DNA of 64,000 nt from Chitinophagales bacterium (GTDB lineage: Bacteria > Bacteroidota > Bacteroidia > Chitinophagales > Saprospiraceae): NCBI GenBank assembly GCA_017303875.1, contig JAFLBP010000007.1:62001-126000 (forward strand). The letters are read 5' to 3'. The notes beneath the pieces are model-generated. The model saw nothing but the letters and a program-made list of their open reading frames with translations, ran no database searches and was not told the DNA's origin. The number at the start of each line of letters is the position of its first letter. Positions within the stretch are counted from its first letter, which is position 1. Shown here piece after piece: positions 19,657-28,945 of the stretch. The translations under genes were made by a program, and so were the position numbers.

Positions 19657-20877
19657 ATGAAACTTTTGAAATTGGCCCTCGCGTTGGCGCTGTTTCTCAC
19701 CGCCTGTGGCAAAACGGGCGATATATCCGAACCACCGGAAAATGCGGCATCTGCCCAAAAAACAGCGGACCAAAATGCTGAAATGGGGTGGCGGCTTTTT
19801 CACAAAGAACGACAGCTGAAGTCCGGGCAAAACGTGCTCATTTCTCCGTACAGCATCCAGACTGCCATGCAGATGGCCGCTAACGGTGCGCAGCAGCTTA
19901 CCCTTGAGGAGTTGATGGTCTTCCTGCGTTGCGGTGGGGAGTGCAATACCGACAGTCTTAATGCCGGCTATGAGGCGTTGCGCTATTGGCTGGAAGAGAA
20001 AAGCGGGCATCCGCAAGTGACCAGCGCCAACGGTTTTTTTTATGATCCCTTGCGGGTAAATGTTGATCCGGGTTTTATCAATATTAATCAGAGCGCGTAT
20101 GCTTGTCAGGAAAAACCCTTGAACTTCAGCAACGAGCCGGTAGCGCTTGCTTTCATCAACGACTGGGTAAAAGAAAGTACGAATAACAAAATTGATAAAA
20201 TTCTGGAGCGCATTACATCGGATGACGTCGCTTTTTTGATCAATGCGCTTCATTTTAAAGCCGATTGGGCAACAGGTTTTGTTCAGCAGATGACCTTTGA
20301 AGAGACCTTCACCCGTGCCGACGGCTCTACCGTGATGGCCAATTTTGTGAATGGCGACCGCAATTTTACCTTTAAAATTACGCCACAGTTTCAGTTGGTG
20401 GATATTCCGTTCAGGGACTCTACGTACAGCATGTCGCTGATTCAGCCGGGTCTTTCCAATAGCAGTGCCGATTGGCCGGCCGCGCTGGATGCGACTGTAT
20501 GGAAAAAACTGTACGAGGATGCGCAGTACAGCAGGGCCATTACTTATTTCCCGCGTATGAAGCTGACGTATAAAAACGACCTGATTCCTGCGATGAAGGC
20601 TCTGGGGTTAAATGAGCCTTTTTCCGGCAATCGCGCAGATTTCAGTCGTTTGGGTACTGCCATCAACGGCGGTAATATTTTTATCAGTCAGGTGCAGCAT
20701 AAAACCGTGCTGGAAGTAGACGAAAAAGGCGCGGAAGGCGCTGCGGTTACCACAGTTGGTTTTGCACAAACCTCACTGCCACCGGTTTTTCGATTCAACA
20801 AGCCCTTTGTTTTGGTTTTGCGCCATATACCGACGAACACGATGATGTTTGTGGGCTATGTGGAAAAACCGCAGTAG
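19657..20877 (+). CDS. Serpin-family protease inhibitor, lipoprotein
   Basis: 406 residues. A lipoprotein signal with lipobox LTAC places the anchor at Cys17. The serpin core includes NVLISPYSIQTAMQMAANGA, FINDWVKESTNNKIDKIL and FLINALHFKADW, and ends FNKPFVLVLRHIPTNTMMFVGYV. The hinge GAEGAAVTT (P15-P7) has the small residues of inhibitory serpins. Counting back from FNKPF gives Thr372-Ser373 as P1-P1', so the target may prefer small or polar P1 residues rather than Arg. It sits just after secreted M14 and M4 peptidases; since serpins target serine or cysteine proteases, they are not obvious targets. Self-protection against foreign proteases is inferred. Confidence 0.92.
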   Translation: MKLLKLALALALFLTACGKTGDISEPPENAASAQKTADQNAEMGWRLFHKERQLKSGQNVLISPYSIQTAMQMAANGAQQLTLEELMVFLRCGGECNTDSLNAGYEALRYWLEEKSGHPQVTSANGFFYDPLRVNVDPGFININQSAYACQEKPLNFSNEPVALAFINDWVKESTNNKIDKILERITSDDVAFLINALHFKADWATGFVQQMTFEETFTRADGSTVMANFVNGDRNFTFKITPQFQLVDIPFRDSTYSMSLIQPGLSNSSADWPAALDATVWKKLYEDAQYSRAITYFPRMKLTYKNDLIPAMKALGLNEPFSGNRADFSRLGTAINGGNIFISQVQHKTVLEVDEKGAEGAAVTTVGFAQTSLPPVFRFNKPFVLVLRHIPTNTMMFVGYVEKPQ

Positions 20878-20878
20878 G

Positions 20879-20997
<119 letters not shown>

Positions 20998-21005
20998 CAA
21001 AAAAC

Positions 21006-21013
21006 TACCTTTG
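21006..21013 (+). promoter_or_regulatory. Putative -7 promoter element (TACCTTTG)
   Basis: An exact match to the Bacteroidota TAnnTTTG element, 22 bases before the chosen methyltransferase ATG. There is no good -33 TTG upstream, where the foldback arm lies. It supports the shorter gene start. Confidence 0.35.
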
Positions 21014-21034
21014 CTCCCGCTTAAAACTCGGGAC

Positions 21035-21754
21035 ATGAATTTTAAAAAATCAAAGCTGTTTTTTTTCTGGCAAATACTTCGGTATTCCGAAAATGCGGAA
21101 CATCGCCAGGCCATGAAGCAGGCAAAAAGTAAATGGATGTCGGCCTTGCAGCCTGGTCGCAACTCCATGTCGGATGAATGGGCCTGGATCAATTTTGAAG
21201 CCCTGGATTGGATAGCTGCGCAACTGCGTCCCGACGCGAAGGTATTTGAATATGGCGGCGGCGGTTCCACGCTTTTTTTTCTACAACGCGCCGGGTTTGT
21301 AGCAACCGTTGAAAATGACAAGCAATGGTTTTCGGCGCTGGAACAGGCTATCGCTCAAAAAGGCATCAAACATTGGCAAGGCTTTTTCAGAGAAGGCTTG
21401 CCGGTGGAGGCGGATAAATCCCGCGATATTGCTTTCCCTGATGATTATAAAAGTAATGCGAGCGGTCAGGAAAACCTGAGTTATGAGGGTTATGCCCGTT
21501 GTATTGAGCAGTTTCCCTTTGCTCATTTTGATTTGGTACTGGTGGATGGTCGTGCCCGGCCATCCTGCATGACAGTAGCTGCGCCTTATGTTAAGCCCGG
21601 AGGTTATCTTGTAGTGGATAATATGGAGCGCACATATTACAGGCCTGCCTTGCAGCAATTGCTCGCTAATGATTTTGAGCTTGTGTTGGAGCGTCGTTTT
21701 CCAACGCCTTACCATCCCGATTTTACTATTACGGGTATTTACCGTAAAAAATAA
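21035..21754 (+). CDS. SAM-dependent methyltransferase-like protein
   Basis: 239 residues from the ATG at 21035. The upstream in-frame extension to 20924 reads through the foldback repeat and is unlikely to be translated. The Rossmann motif I is VFEYGGGGSTLFFLQRAG, followed by the acidic motif II strand ATVEND. FDLVLVDGRARPSCM and GGYLVVDNMERTYY match motifs IV-VI of class I methyltransferases. The substrate is unknown. It converges on the RNase Z gene with no gap, so the two stops abut. Confidence 0.82.
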   Translation: MNFKKSKLFFFWQILRYSENAEHRQAMKQAKSKWMSALQPGRNSMSDEWAWINFEALDWIAAQLRPDAKVFEYGGGGSTLFFLQRAGFVATVENDKQWFSALEQAIAQKGIKHWQGFFREGLPVEADKSRDIAFPDDYKSNASGQENLSYEGYARCIEQFPFAHFDLVLVDGRARPSCMTVAAPYVKPGGYLVVDNMERTYYRPALQQLLANDFELVLERRFPTPYHPDFTITGIYRKK

Positions 21755-22660
21755 TCACACCGCCACCCGTTCTCCCTCTACCGAAATATACGTTTGCGGA
21801 AAAATGGCGCGTGCCTCTTCCAACAGGGTATCGGTGTCCTGATAACGGCCGGAAAAATGCCCGAGCAACAAACGCCCGACACCCGCTATTCGCGCCACAG
21901 TAGCAGCCTGCTCAGCCGTGCTGTGAAAAGAAACGCTGGCTTCGTGGGAGTGTGCCTTGCTGAACGTCGCCTCGTGGTATAAGAGATCTACACCCCGAAC
22001 GGCATCCAATACGGCGTTGGAGGGCGCCGTGTCGCTGCAATAGGCGTAGGTGCGTGGCGCAGGCGGATCTTTGGTAAGTTCTGCATTCGGAACGATACGG
22101 CCGTCGGGCAGGTGCAAATCAGCGCCGGCTTTGATGCCGGGAATCAGGGTAAAAGGAATATCATAGGTCTCGATGGCCGTTTTCAGGATATTGCGCGCCC
22201 TGGGTTTTTCCCGGAACAGCCATCCGCTGGTCGGCATCCGGTGGTTGAGGGGAATTGACCAGACTTCCAATTGTTTATTCTGAAAAATAAGCTCGTGGCG
22301 GCTGGCATCTACTTCAATAAAATTGATGGGGTAGGGGTAGCGCACGCCGCAGAGTCGCGAGCTGTGTTCCACCAATTCCTGCAAGCCGGATGGCGCGTAG
22401 ATGTCTAAAGGCGTTGTACGTTGTTTCAGGCACCAGTTGGTGAGCAGGCCCATCAGCCCGAACACGTGGTCGCCGTGCAGGTGGCTGATGAATATTTGCC
22501 GGCAATGATCGATGCGGACGCGGTGGTGATACAACTGCATTTGTGTACCTTCTCCGCAGTCAATAATAAAAATCTGGCCGCCGAGTTCCAATACCTGCGC
22601 GCTGTAGTGTCGACCCTGAAATGGGCCGCCGCTGCCATTGCCTAAAATGGTGATTTGCAT
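21755..22660 (-). CDS. rnz: Ribonuclease Z
   Basis: 301 residues, typical of the short RNase Z form. It opens with ITILGNGSGGPFQGRHYSAQVLE; the metal-binding motif is FISHLHGDHVFGL, with a conserved Asp in YCSDTAP and His ligands in YHEATF and LGHFSGRY. It is a metallo-beta-lactamase-fold endonuclease that trims tRNA 3' ends in the cytoplasm. Its start lies 12 bases after the stop of the ABC permease gene, so co-transcription is likely. Confidence 0.93.
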   Translation of the reverse strand: MQITILGNGSGGPFQGRHYSAQVLELGGQIFIIDCGEGTQMQLYHHRVRIDHCRQIFISHLHGDHVFGLMGLLTNWCLKQRTTPLDIYAPSGLQELVEHSSRLCGVRYPYPINFIEVDASRHELIFQNKQLEVWSIPLNHRMPTSGWLFREKPRARNILKTAIETYDIPFTLIPGIKAGADLHLPDGRIVPNAELTKDPPAPRTYAYCSDTAPSNAVLDAVRGVDLLYHEATFSKAHSHEASVSFHSTAEQAATVARIAGVGRLLLGHFSGRYQDTDTLLEEARAIFPQTYISVEGERVAV

Positions 22661-22671
22661 GCTTTTTCTGC

Positions 22672-23910
22672 TTATTCGTAGCGCAAGGCTTCAATCGGAT
22701 CAAGCCGGGAAGCTTTGAGCGCCGGATAAAAACCGGAAACCACGCCAACCGTCAGGCAAAGGAAAAAACCCAGGATGACCCAAAACCAGGGTACGACAAA
22801 ACTGCCGCCGAGTATGAGACTGAGCAAGTTGCCGGTCAGTACACCAATGATAATACCGGAAATGCCACCGATCTGACAGATCACCAGCGCTTCCGAAAGG
22901 AAAAGGGTAAGGATGCTCATGCGTGTGGCGCCGAGCGATTTATAAATGCCGATCTCGCGTGTGCGCTCGGTGACGCTCACCAGCATAATATTCATCAGGC
23001 CAATGGCGGCGCTGAACAGCGTAATGAGGCCAATACCAAAGGCGGCCAATTGCAATGATCGCGTGTTTTCTTTCAGGATAGCCACGATACTGTCGCTGGC
23101 AAACAATTCAAAATCGTCTTCATCGCCGGGGCGGAGGTGGCGAATCTGCCGGAACAATCCGGTGGCTTCCGATTTGGCACTCTCCATTTCTGCTGCGTCA
23201 TTTACCGCAACAATGAGGTTGTAATTGGTTTGGGCCGAGCCGTAATACGCTTTTACATTGATCAGCGGCGCATATACGGCACGATCGTCCTGATTGCCCA
23301 TAGAGGAGCCTTTGGAAGCCAAAATACCGATAACGCGATAGCGAATATTGCCAACAAGTACGATTTTATCAAGCGCCTGTTCCGGTTTGTCATTGAATAA
23401 TTTTTTGGCAACTTCAAGGCCGAGAATTGCCTTGGCCTGGCCGTCGTCGACCTCCATTTTGGAAAATCCGCGCCCATGTTCGAGGCTCATCCCTTTCACG
23501 TCGAAGTAGTTTTCATCCACACCTACAAAACCGATATTGGGGTTTGTTTCGGTCTCTTCAAATTTTACGGTTGCCAGGCTGCTGGCCCAAAACGAAATCG
23601 ACACTTTGCCTCGCACCTCAAAACGATCTTTGAACTCCTGCGCCTGTTCAATTTTGATGGCCTCACCCGATTTTTGCCGGCGGCCCCGTCGGTTGCTGCC
23701 TACCTGCCCGCCCTTGCGCTCGATGGTAAAGGAGTTGGCGCCCAGACCCGACAGGTTGTCGTTCAGCGAATACGCCACCGCATCGAGCGAAGTTATGATT
23801 CCGATCAGCGCCCAAATACCGATGGCAATGATGAAGATCGTCAGAATGGAGCGCAGCAAATTGGAGCGCATATTCTGAAACGTCATCCGGAGTATTTCTG
23901 AAAACGACAT
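22672..23910 (-). CDS. MacB/FtsX-type ABC transporter permease
   Basis: 412 residues. One transmembrane helix lies near residues 17-40 (SILTIFIIAIGIWALIGIIT). A periplasmic MacB-like core domain spans about 45-285, followed by three C-terminal helices (FGIGLITLFSAAIGLMNIM, a second near 340, and WFWVILGFFLCLTVGVVSG) and the ending RLDPIEALRYE typical of this family. MacB/LolCE-type permeases couple an ATPase to movement of lipoproteins, peptides or drugs across the envelope. No ATPase gene is adjacent, so the partner is encoded elsewhere. It is upstream of rnz on the same strand. Confidence 0.9.
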   Translation of the reverse strand: MSFSEILRMTFQNMRSNLLRSILTIFIIAIGIWALIGIITSLDAVAYSLNDNLSGLGANSFTIERKGGQVGSNRRGRRQKSGEAIKIEQAQEFKDRFEVRGKVSISFWASSLATVKFEETETNPNIGFVGVDENYFDVKGMSLEHGRGFSKMEVDDGQAKAILGLEVAKKLFNDKPEQALDKIVLVGNIRYRVIGILASKGSSMGNQDDRAVYAPLINVKAYYGSAQTNYNLIVAVNDAAEMESAKSEATGLFRQIRHLRPGDEDDFELFASDSIVAILKENTRSLQLAAFGIGLITLFSAAIGLMNIMLVSVTERTREIGIYKSLGATRMSILTLFLSEALVICQIGGISGIIIGVLTGNLLSLILGGSFVVPWFWVILGFFLCLTVGVVSGFYPALKASRLDPIEALRYE

Positions 23911-24034
23911 AAGATTGCTATTTTGAACGTCAAACTTAACTCGATTGGCGGTACTAAAAATGATTTATGGAGTGAATGGCGTTTTTTTTCGATAAATAGC
24001 ATTTTTTTGCAGACCTGTATCAAAAACACGACAC

Positions 24035-24949
24035 ATGCAAAATACAAATCAACCCGTTTGGGGTATCGATCTGGGAGGCACCAAAATTGAATGTGCCATC
24101 CTGGAAAGCAGCCAAAGCCCGGTCGTTTTACACCGTTCCCGCATCCCGACGGAAGCGGATAAAGGCTATGAGCACATCATTGGAAACATCGTGCGCCTCA
24201 TCCGGATGCTGGAGTCGGAGTCGGGCCTGAAATGTCCGCAAATCGGTATTGCGCATCCGGGTACGCTGGATCCGATCAATGGATTGATGAAAAACGCCAA
24301 TACCACGGCCCTGAACGGCAAGCCGTTCAATGTGGATTTGGAAAAAGCCCTGGGTATTCCCGTCAAATTGGCCAACGATGCCAACTGTTTTGCCGTAGCC
24401 GAGGCGCTGCTTGGTGCGGTGCCGGAGGTTTTGCCGAATGCAGAAGTGGTGTTCGGGATCATTATGGGTACCGGCGTGGGCGGCGGCTGGGTGCTGCGCG
24501 GCAAAGTGCATAATGGTCGTCAGGGTATCGGCGGCGAGTGGGGACATAATTTTCTCGACGAAAGTGGCGGCCCCTGTTATTGCGGTCGGGTAGGCTGTGT
24601 GGAAACGGTGCTGAGCGGCCCGGGTCTGGAGCGTTTTTACAAGCAATTAAGCGGCGTACACCGTTCGCTGAAAGATATTGTTGCAGATGCCGAAGCCGGC
24701 GTTGATCCGCATGCCACGGCGACCCTCGACCGCATGGTGCATTATTTCGGCAAAGCCGTAGCGGTAGTGATCAATATGATGGATCCAGACGTGATCGTGC
24801 TGGGTGGCGGCGTGGGCAATATTGCCCGTTTGTACACCGATGGGGTAGAGGAAGTGAAAAAATATCTCTTTAATCCGCGTTTGGATACCATTTTTGTCAA
24901 GCCCAAATTAGGCGACAGCGCCGGGGTGTTTGGTGCGGCTTTGTTGTAA
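24035..24949 (+). CDS. ROK-family sugar kinase
   Basis: 304 residues. The N-terminal ATP-binding motif is WGIDLGGTKIE. The catalytic and sugar-binding region has ANDANCFAVAEALLGA and GTGVGGGWVLRGKVHNGRQGIGGEWGHN. The ROK zinc site is CYCGRVGCVE (Cys181, 183 and 188). All expected residues are present, so kinase activity is likely; glucose, N-acetylglucosamine or another hexose cannot be told apart from sequence alone. Cytoplasmic. It ends at the giant hairpin shared with the convergent yidC gene. Confidence 0.9.
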   Translation: MQNTNQPVWGIDLGGTKIECAILESSQSPVVLHRSRIPTEADKGYEHIIGNIVRLIRMLESESGLKCPQIGIAHPGTLDPINGLMKNANTTALNGKPFNVDLEKALGIPVKLANDANCFAVAEALLGAVPEVLPNAEVVFGIIMGTGVGGGWVLRGKVHNGRQGIGGEWGHNFLDESGGPCYCGRVGCVETVLSGPGLERFYKQLSGVHRSLKDIVADAEAGVDPHATATLDRMVHYFGKAVAVVINMMDPDVIVLGGGVGNIARLYTDGVEEVKKYLFNPRLDTIFVKPKLGDSAGVFGAALL

Positions 24950-25030
24950 GGCTGTAAATTTGAAAACTTTTAACGCGTTGTCAAATTTTGCGCTTGTTCG
25001 AAATTTAATTTCGCCGAGGTCGCCTTGAAT

Positions 25031-25127
25031 CGTTTACAAACTAAAGGGTCAAAGTGTTCAAAGCGTTTACTAAACTTCGAAAGTTTAGTAAACGCTTTGA
25101 ACACTTTGACCCTTTAGTTTGTAAACG
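25031..25127. terminator. Giant perfect hairpin (47-bp stem, 3-base loop) between convergent genes
   Basis: 25031-25077 is an exact reverse complement of 25081-25127, with loop CGA. On the plus strand CTTTTTT follows directly, so it can end the ROK kinase transcript. On the minus strand it lies just past the yidC stop. The stem is much longer than a usual terminator and contains the direct words GCGTTTAC and CTAAA, as if built by duplication. Confidence 0.8.
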
Positions 25128-25154
25128 CTTTTTTATATCCTAAAACCCTGAAAA

Positions 25155-27044
25155 TCAGGATTTTTTCTTGTTTTGTTCGTCTTTCAGGCGCTGTTGTTCC
25201 TTCATGGCCTGTTCGAGGCGTTCGCGGAAGCCACCTACTTTACGGGGTTTGTTTTTATTGGCTTCCAACTGTGCCGATATTTTTTCATTATCAATCAGGA
25301 AGCGTTTGGTCGCAACCGTCTGGCCGATATTGAGCAGGTTGGAGAAGCAGAGGTAGAGGGTCAGGCCTGAGGCGAAGCTGTTGAAGAAGAACATGAACAT
25401 CACCGGCATGAAATACTGCATGTAGCGCATTACTTTCATCTGGTCGTTGTTCATGGCGGCGGTATCCATTTGTTTCATGGAGTACCAGGTGTACCAAAGC
25501 GTGGTGATTACCCAGATGATGGTAAAGGCGCTGAGGTGATTGCCAAAGCCCCAGATGTAGGTGGGGAGTTTGATCATCACGTCGTAGCTCGACAAGTCGG
25601 TTGCCCACAGGAAGCTGGCCTGGCGGAACTCAATGGCCGCCGGGAAGAAGCGGTACAGCGCAAACCAGATGGGCATTTGCAGCACAATGGGCAGGCAGCC
25701 GCCTAGCGGATTCACCTTGTACTCGCTGTACAGTTTCATGGTTTCCATGGACAGCGCCTGCTGGTCGTCGCCCAATTTTTTGCGCAGGGCTTCGATGCGG
25801 GGTTTCAGGGCCGACATTTTGGCCTGGCTGTGCACCATTTTATAGGTCAGCGGGTACAGGATCATTTTTACCAGTAGCGTCAGGAGCAGGATAACGATAC
25901 CCTTATTGCTGACCAGCATGGACAGGACATCGAAAATGGGGTGAATGATCCAGCGATTGATAAAACCAAAGAGGCTGGCACCGAAAGGAATGATGTCTTC
26001 TAAGCTTTTATCATAGGCGCGCAGGCGGTCGAACTCGTTCGGGCCGCTGTAGATCATCATATTCAGGTTGGAGCCTTCGAGGGGCAGCGCAGCCGTGGTT
26101 TTCAGAATTTTCAGGTCGGCATCTGCGTCTTGCAGCATATAGGTTTCGCCTACCATCTGGCGGAACTGGAAGTTCTGCGCGACGATGGCGGTGTTGAAAA
26201 ACTGATTGCTGTGTGCGAACCACTGCACCGGCTTGTCGCCGAGTGCTTCGGAGTCGTTGCTGCGGCAGTCGCAGTAATCGGTTGAGGCTTCGGCAACTTT
26301 ATAGTAGACCGAAGACATGGTGCGTTCGTACTGCTGGTTTTTTTCTAATTTATCGAGGTGGTTGATCCAGGTGAGGTTCAGCTCCGATTTGCTGAGCAGG
26401 CCCTGAAAACCGTTGAGCGACACCTGAAGGTCGATCTGGTAGGAATTGGGTTGCAGCGTATAGGTATGGGTGTAGGTTTTGCCTTCACCGGCATTTACCG
26501 TAAACGTGACGCTGTTGCCATTGACCTGCGGGTTGAAATACAGTTCGCTGGTATTGACCTTGCCGGCGGCGGTGCCATTGAGCGGAATATCGAATTCGAA
26601 GCGGTTTTTGTTGTCTTCCAGCAGGTAGAGGTCGCTTTTGACGTCATTATTGGCCGTATCGCTGTTGATTTTCTGGTAATTTTTCAGCTTGATCTCGCGG
26701 ATACGTGCGCCTTTAGAGGTGAAATTGACCGTTACCAGTTCATTGTTCAGGGTAATGATCTGCTCCTGACCGACCGAGGCGGGCGCGAAAGCGCCGAATT
26801 TGGCGGCCACCATGGGATCGTTTTGCGGATTGGCCTGAAGGCTGTCGGGTTTTACAAGTGGCTGAGCAGCAGCTTGTTGCGGGTTGTTTTGTTGCGCAAC
26901 TTTGGTCGTGTCGGGAGGTGTTTGTTGCGCGTTTTGATTATTTTGTTCGGGCTGAGGGGTGAAATACTGCATCCATACGAACAGCAGGACAAAGATCAGT
27001 CCCATGCCGATCATGGTATTCAGTTGACTCTTTTTATCTTCCAT
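25155..27044 (-). CDS. yidC: Membrane protein insertase YidC
   Basis: 629 residues, the usual Bacteroidota length. It starts with a single helix (MIGMGLIFVLLFVWMQYF), followed by a Gln/Asn-rich linker, a large periplasmic beta-sandwich (about 90-355), and then the YidC/Oxa1 core with its helices (NKGIVILLLTLLVKMILYPL, GCLPIVLQMPIWFALYRF, and later YMQYFMPVMFMFFFNSFASGLTLYLCFSNLLNIGQ). The C-terminal tail is basic. It inserts and folds inner-membrane proteins, alone or with Sec. Confidence 0.97.
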   Translation of the reverse strand: MEDKKSQLNTMIGMGLIFVLLFVWMQYFTPQPEQNNQNAQQTPPDTTKVAQQNNPQQAAAQPLVKPDSLQANPQNDPMVAAKFGAFAPASVGQEQIITLNNELVTVNFTSKGARIREIKLKNYQKINSDTANNDVKSDLYLLEDNKNRFEFDIPLNGTAAGKVNTSELYFNPQVNGNSVTFTVNAGEGKTYTHTYTLQPNSYQIDLQVSLNGFQGLLSKSELNLTWINHLDKLEKNQQYERTMSSVYYKVAEASTDYCDCRSNDSEALGDKPVQWFAHSNQFFNTAIVAQNFQFRQMVGETYMLQDADADLKILKTTAALPLEGSNLNMMIYSGPNEFDRLRAYDKSLEDIIPFGASLFGFINRWIIHPIFDVLSMLVSNKGIVILLLTLLVKMILYPLTYKMVHSQAKMSALKPRIEALRKKLGDDQQALSMETMKLYSEYKVNPLGGCLPIVLQMPIWFALYRFFPAAIEFRQASFLWATDLSSYDVMIKLPTYIWGFGNHLSAFTIIWVITTLWYTWYSMKQMDTAAMNNDQMKVMRYMQYFMPVMFMFFFNSFASGLTLYLCFSNLLNIGQTVATKRFLIDNEKISAQLEANKNKPRKVGGFRERLEQAMKEQQRLKDEQNKKKS

Positions 27045-27177
27045 TTAAAATACGTTTTAGCGGCAAGGTTTATGCCGCCGGCAAATGCGGCGCAAAAGTA
27101 CCATTAATGTGCTAAATAATCTTAAAAAAAGAAATAGGGTATGGAATTGGCGTCGAGTGCCGGGAAAAACAAGACGA

Positions 27178-27609
27178 TCACACTTTGATCCTGGTGTTGT
27201 CGAGCACAAAACCTTGCAGGAGCATGTTGAGCGCGCCCGGGTTGTCGTATACCTGAATATTGATAAAAGGGCTGTGCAGGTTGATGGTCTGGCCGTCGGT
27301 GGCCTGGGTACTGATTAATTCCACGAGTACGCTTCGGATTTTGCGTTTTTTAGTCTCCACCGCTACGATGCGGGCGTAGGCAGCCGTACCGTGTGCGATC
27401 AGCACCTGTTGGTTGAATACTACGTCTTGCCGGATTTTGCAGTTGAGGGTTTGTCCTTCCATGAGACCTTCCGCTTCCAGCGCCTGGTTAAGCACCAGCA
27501 TAACCGGGGTGCCGGCGCTGAGTTCGACCCAGTGGCCCCGGATGGTGCCGGAATTTACCTGCGCCAGCGGGGAAAGCAGTAATAAGCAGATGCAGAAAAA
27601 GCGCTCCAT
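27178..27609 (-). CDS. Small exported beta-rich protein, paralogue 1 of 5
   Basis: 143 residues. A signal peptide ends near residue 20 (QVNSG). The mature part has the family pattern: a GTPVMLVLNQALEAEGLMEGQ segment, then NCKIRQDVVFNQQVLIAHGTAAYARIV, then LVELISTQATDGQTINL. The same order, G-T-x-hydrophobic ... VGxxxxFKVxxDVxVNxxVxIxxGAxAxGxI ... DGQxIxL, occurs in four other genes of this window. Function is unknown; the pattern of a default hydrophobic core with a modifiable setting is not informative. A TGGGTACCCC palindrome lies 40 bases upstream. Confidence 0.7.
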   Translation of the reverse strand: MERFFCICLLLLSPLAQVNSGTIRGHWVELSAGTPVMLVLNQALEAEGLMEGQTLNCKIRQDVVFNQQVLIAHGTAAYARIVAVETKKRKIRSVLVELISTQATDGQTINLHSPFINIQVYDNPGALNMLLQGFVLDNTRIKV

Positions 27610-27648
27610 ATGTTGAGATATTTTCCTGTTGGTGCTGTTTGTGTCGTA

Positions 27649-27658
27649 GGGGTACCCA
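27649..27658 (-). promoter_or_regulatory. Shared TGGGTACC palindrome, copy 1
   Basis: TGGGTACCCC on the minus strand, 40 bases before the ATG of family paralogue 1. See the finding on the shared motif. Confidence 0.35.
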
Positions 27659-27724
27659 CAAAAAGCAAAACCGCCACCGAAAAAATTCGGTAGCGGCTGC
27701 CTTTGATTTTTTAAGTGTTGCGGA

Positions 27725-28186
27725 TTATTTGACTTTCACATCAATATTATTCGTCACGTTGGCGGTGATATTGGAGCCGAATTCGATGGTGCTCCCGTTG
27801 CCACGGCCGCGGTCGTCGCCAAAAACCGTAAACTCATTGCCGTTGAGGGGTATTTGCTGTCCGTCGACCGCTTGTACAGAAATCAGTTCGACACGGGCTT
27901 CGGCGACATTGTTGTAGGTAGATTCGGAGAGGTATTTTACACGTCCGATGGCGACTGCGCCGGTGCTGATGGCGACTTCATTTTCGGCCATAACGTTCAT
28001 TTTTACTTTGAAAATGATGGTTTTGCCGACAGAAGCCTGGGATGTTTCGATTTTTTCATTGCATTCCAGCAGGATGGGGGTGCCGGAGTTGAGGGTTACT
28101 TTTTTGCCGAAAAACGGATGGGGGATGGGTGCTGCAAAAGCGGTGAGCGAGCAAAGGAGCAGGGCGAAGCTGAGAATATTTTTCAT
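27725..28186 (-). CDS. Small exported beta-rich protein, paralogue 2 of 5
   Basis: 153 residues. A signal peptide ends near residue 18 (TAFAA). The family segment is GTPILLECNEKIETSQASVGKTIIFKVKMNVMAENEVAISTGAVAIGRVKYL, then VELISVQAVDGQQIPLNGNEF, and the C-terminus is NITANVTNNIDVKVK, strikingly like the end of paralogue 4 (TATVTNAVEIQVK). It is downstream of paralogue 3 with a 66-base gap on the same strand, so these two likely form an operon. Confidence 0.75.
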   Translation of the reverse strand: MKNILSFALLLCSLTAFAAPIPHPFFGKKVTLNSGTPILLECNEKIETSQASVGKTIIFKVKMNVMAENEVAISTGAVAIGRVKYLSESTYNNVAEARVELISVQAVDGQQIPLNGNEFTVFGDDRGRGNGSTIEFGSNITANVTNNIDVKVK

Positions 28187-28252
28187 TGTTGTGGTATGCT
28201 TGATGAAGTGAGTGGTTGGGTGAAGGAAAGGCAGGTTTTTTGGGGCAGGGGG

Positions 28253-28723
28253 TTAGTCTTTGATATGTTCTTCGTCGAGGGTGTTGGCACGTACCAGCGT
28301 GTTGATGGTAGCGCTTGCGCTGCCGTTGCAGCAAGGGGCCTTAACGATGTGCGGGGTGCTGTTCAGTTCGATCATGCTGCCGTCGATGGCTTGTACTTCT
28401 TCGGCGGTGAAGGTGATTTCGGAGCATTGGCCGTCGCAGGCTTTACGGATTTTGGTGATCATGCCGGTGGCGCGGGAGCCGTGTGCGACAACGACTTTGT
28501 CATTAACCCGTACATCGCCGCGTACTTTGAACTCGATGGCGTTGCCGACGGAAAGTTCTTCGGCGTACACTTCTGCGTTGAGTGAGATGGAGAGGGCGGT
28601 ACCAACCGGGATGACGATGTAGGCGGGTGGTTGGGGCGGCATGGCTGCGGCGTTGGCCTGGGTGAACAAGGTGCTGCTGAGCAGGGCGCAAAATGCGAGG
28701 CGAAAGAAAGTGTTGTTGATCAT
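28253..28723 (-). CDS. Small exported beta-rich protein, paralogue 3 of 5
   Basis: 156 residues. A signal peptide ends near residue 25 (QANAA). The family core is VGTALSISLNAEVYAEELSVGNAIEFKVRGDVRVNDKVVVAHGSRATGMITKI, then FTAEEVQAIDGSMIELN. It differs by four cysteines (ACDGQC and APCC), which could form disulfides or bind metal. It is the first gene of a probable two-gene operon, with a TGGGTACC palindrome 95 bases upstream of its ATG. Confidence 0.75.
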   Translation of the reverse strand: MINNTFFRLAFCALLSSTLFTQANAAAMPPQPPAYIVIPVGTALSISLNAEVYAEELSVGNAIEFKVRGDVRVNDKVVVAHGSRATGMITKIRKACDGQCSEITFTAEEVQAIDGSMIELNSTPHIVKAPCCNGSASATINTLVRANTLDEEHIKD

Positions 28724-28817
28724 GACGTGAAAGTTTTTTTAATGTTCGAGTTGAATTGTTCTGTTGATGTGGCGCGTATTGTTTGGCGCTTACATTCATT
28801 AGAGACAAAGGCCCTGA

Positions 28818-28828
28818 GGGGGTACCCA
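28818..28828 (-). promoter_or_regulatory. Shared TGGGTACC palindrome, copy 2
   Basis: TGGGTACCCCC on the minus strand, preceded by AAAAAA, 95 bases before the ATG of family paralogue 3. Confidence 0.35.
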
Positions 28829-28945
28829 TTTTTTCCTTTCAGGTCGGATGATTTTTTTATAAATTATAAATTATTATTTGTAAATTACTGATTGTTAATA
28901 TTTTGTAATTAAAAATGTTTAATAAAAAAAGGGAGGCAGCATAAT

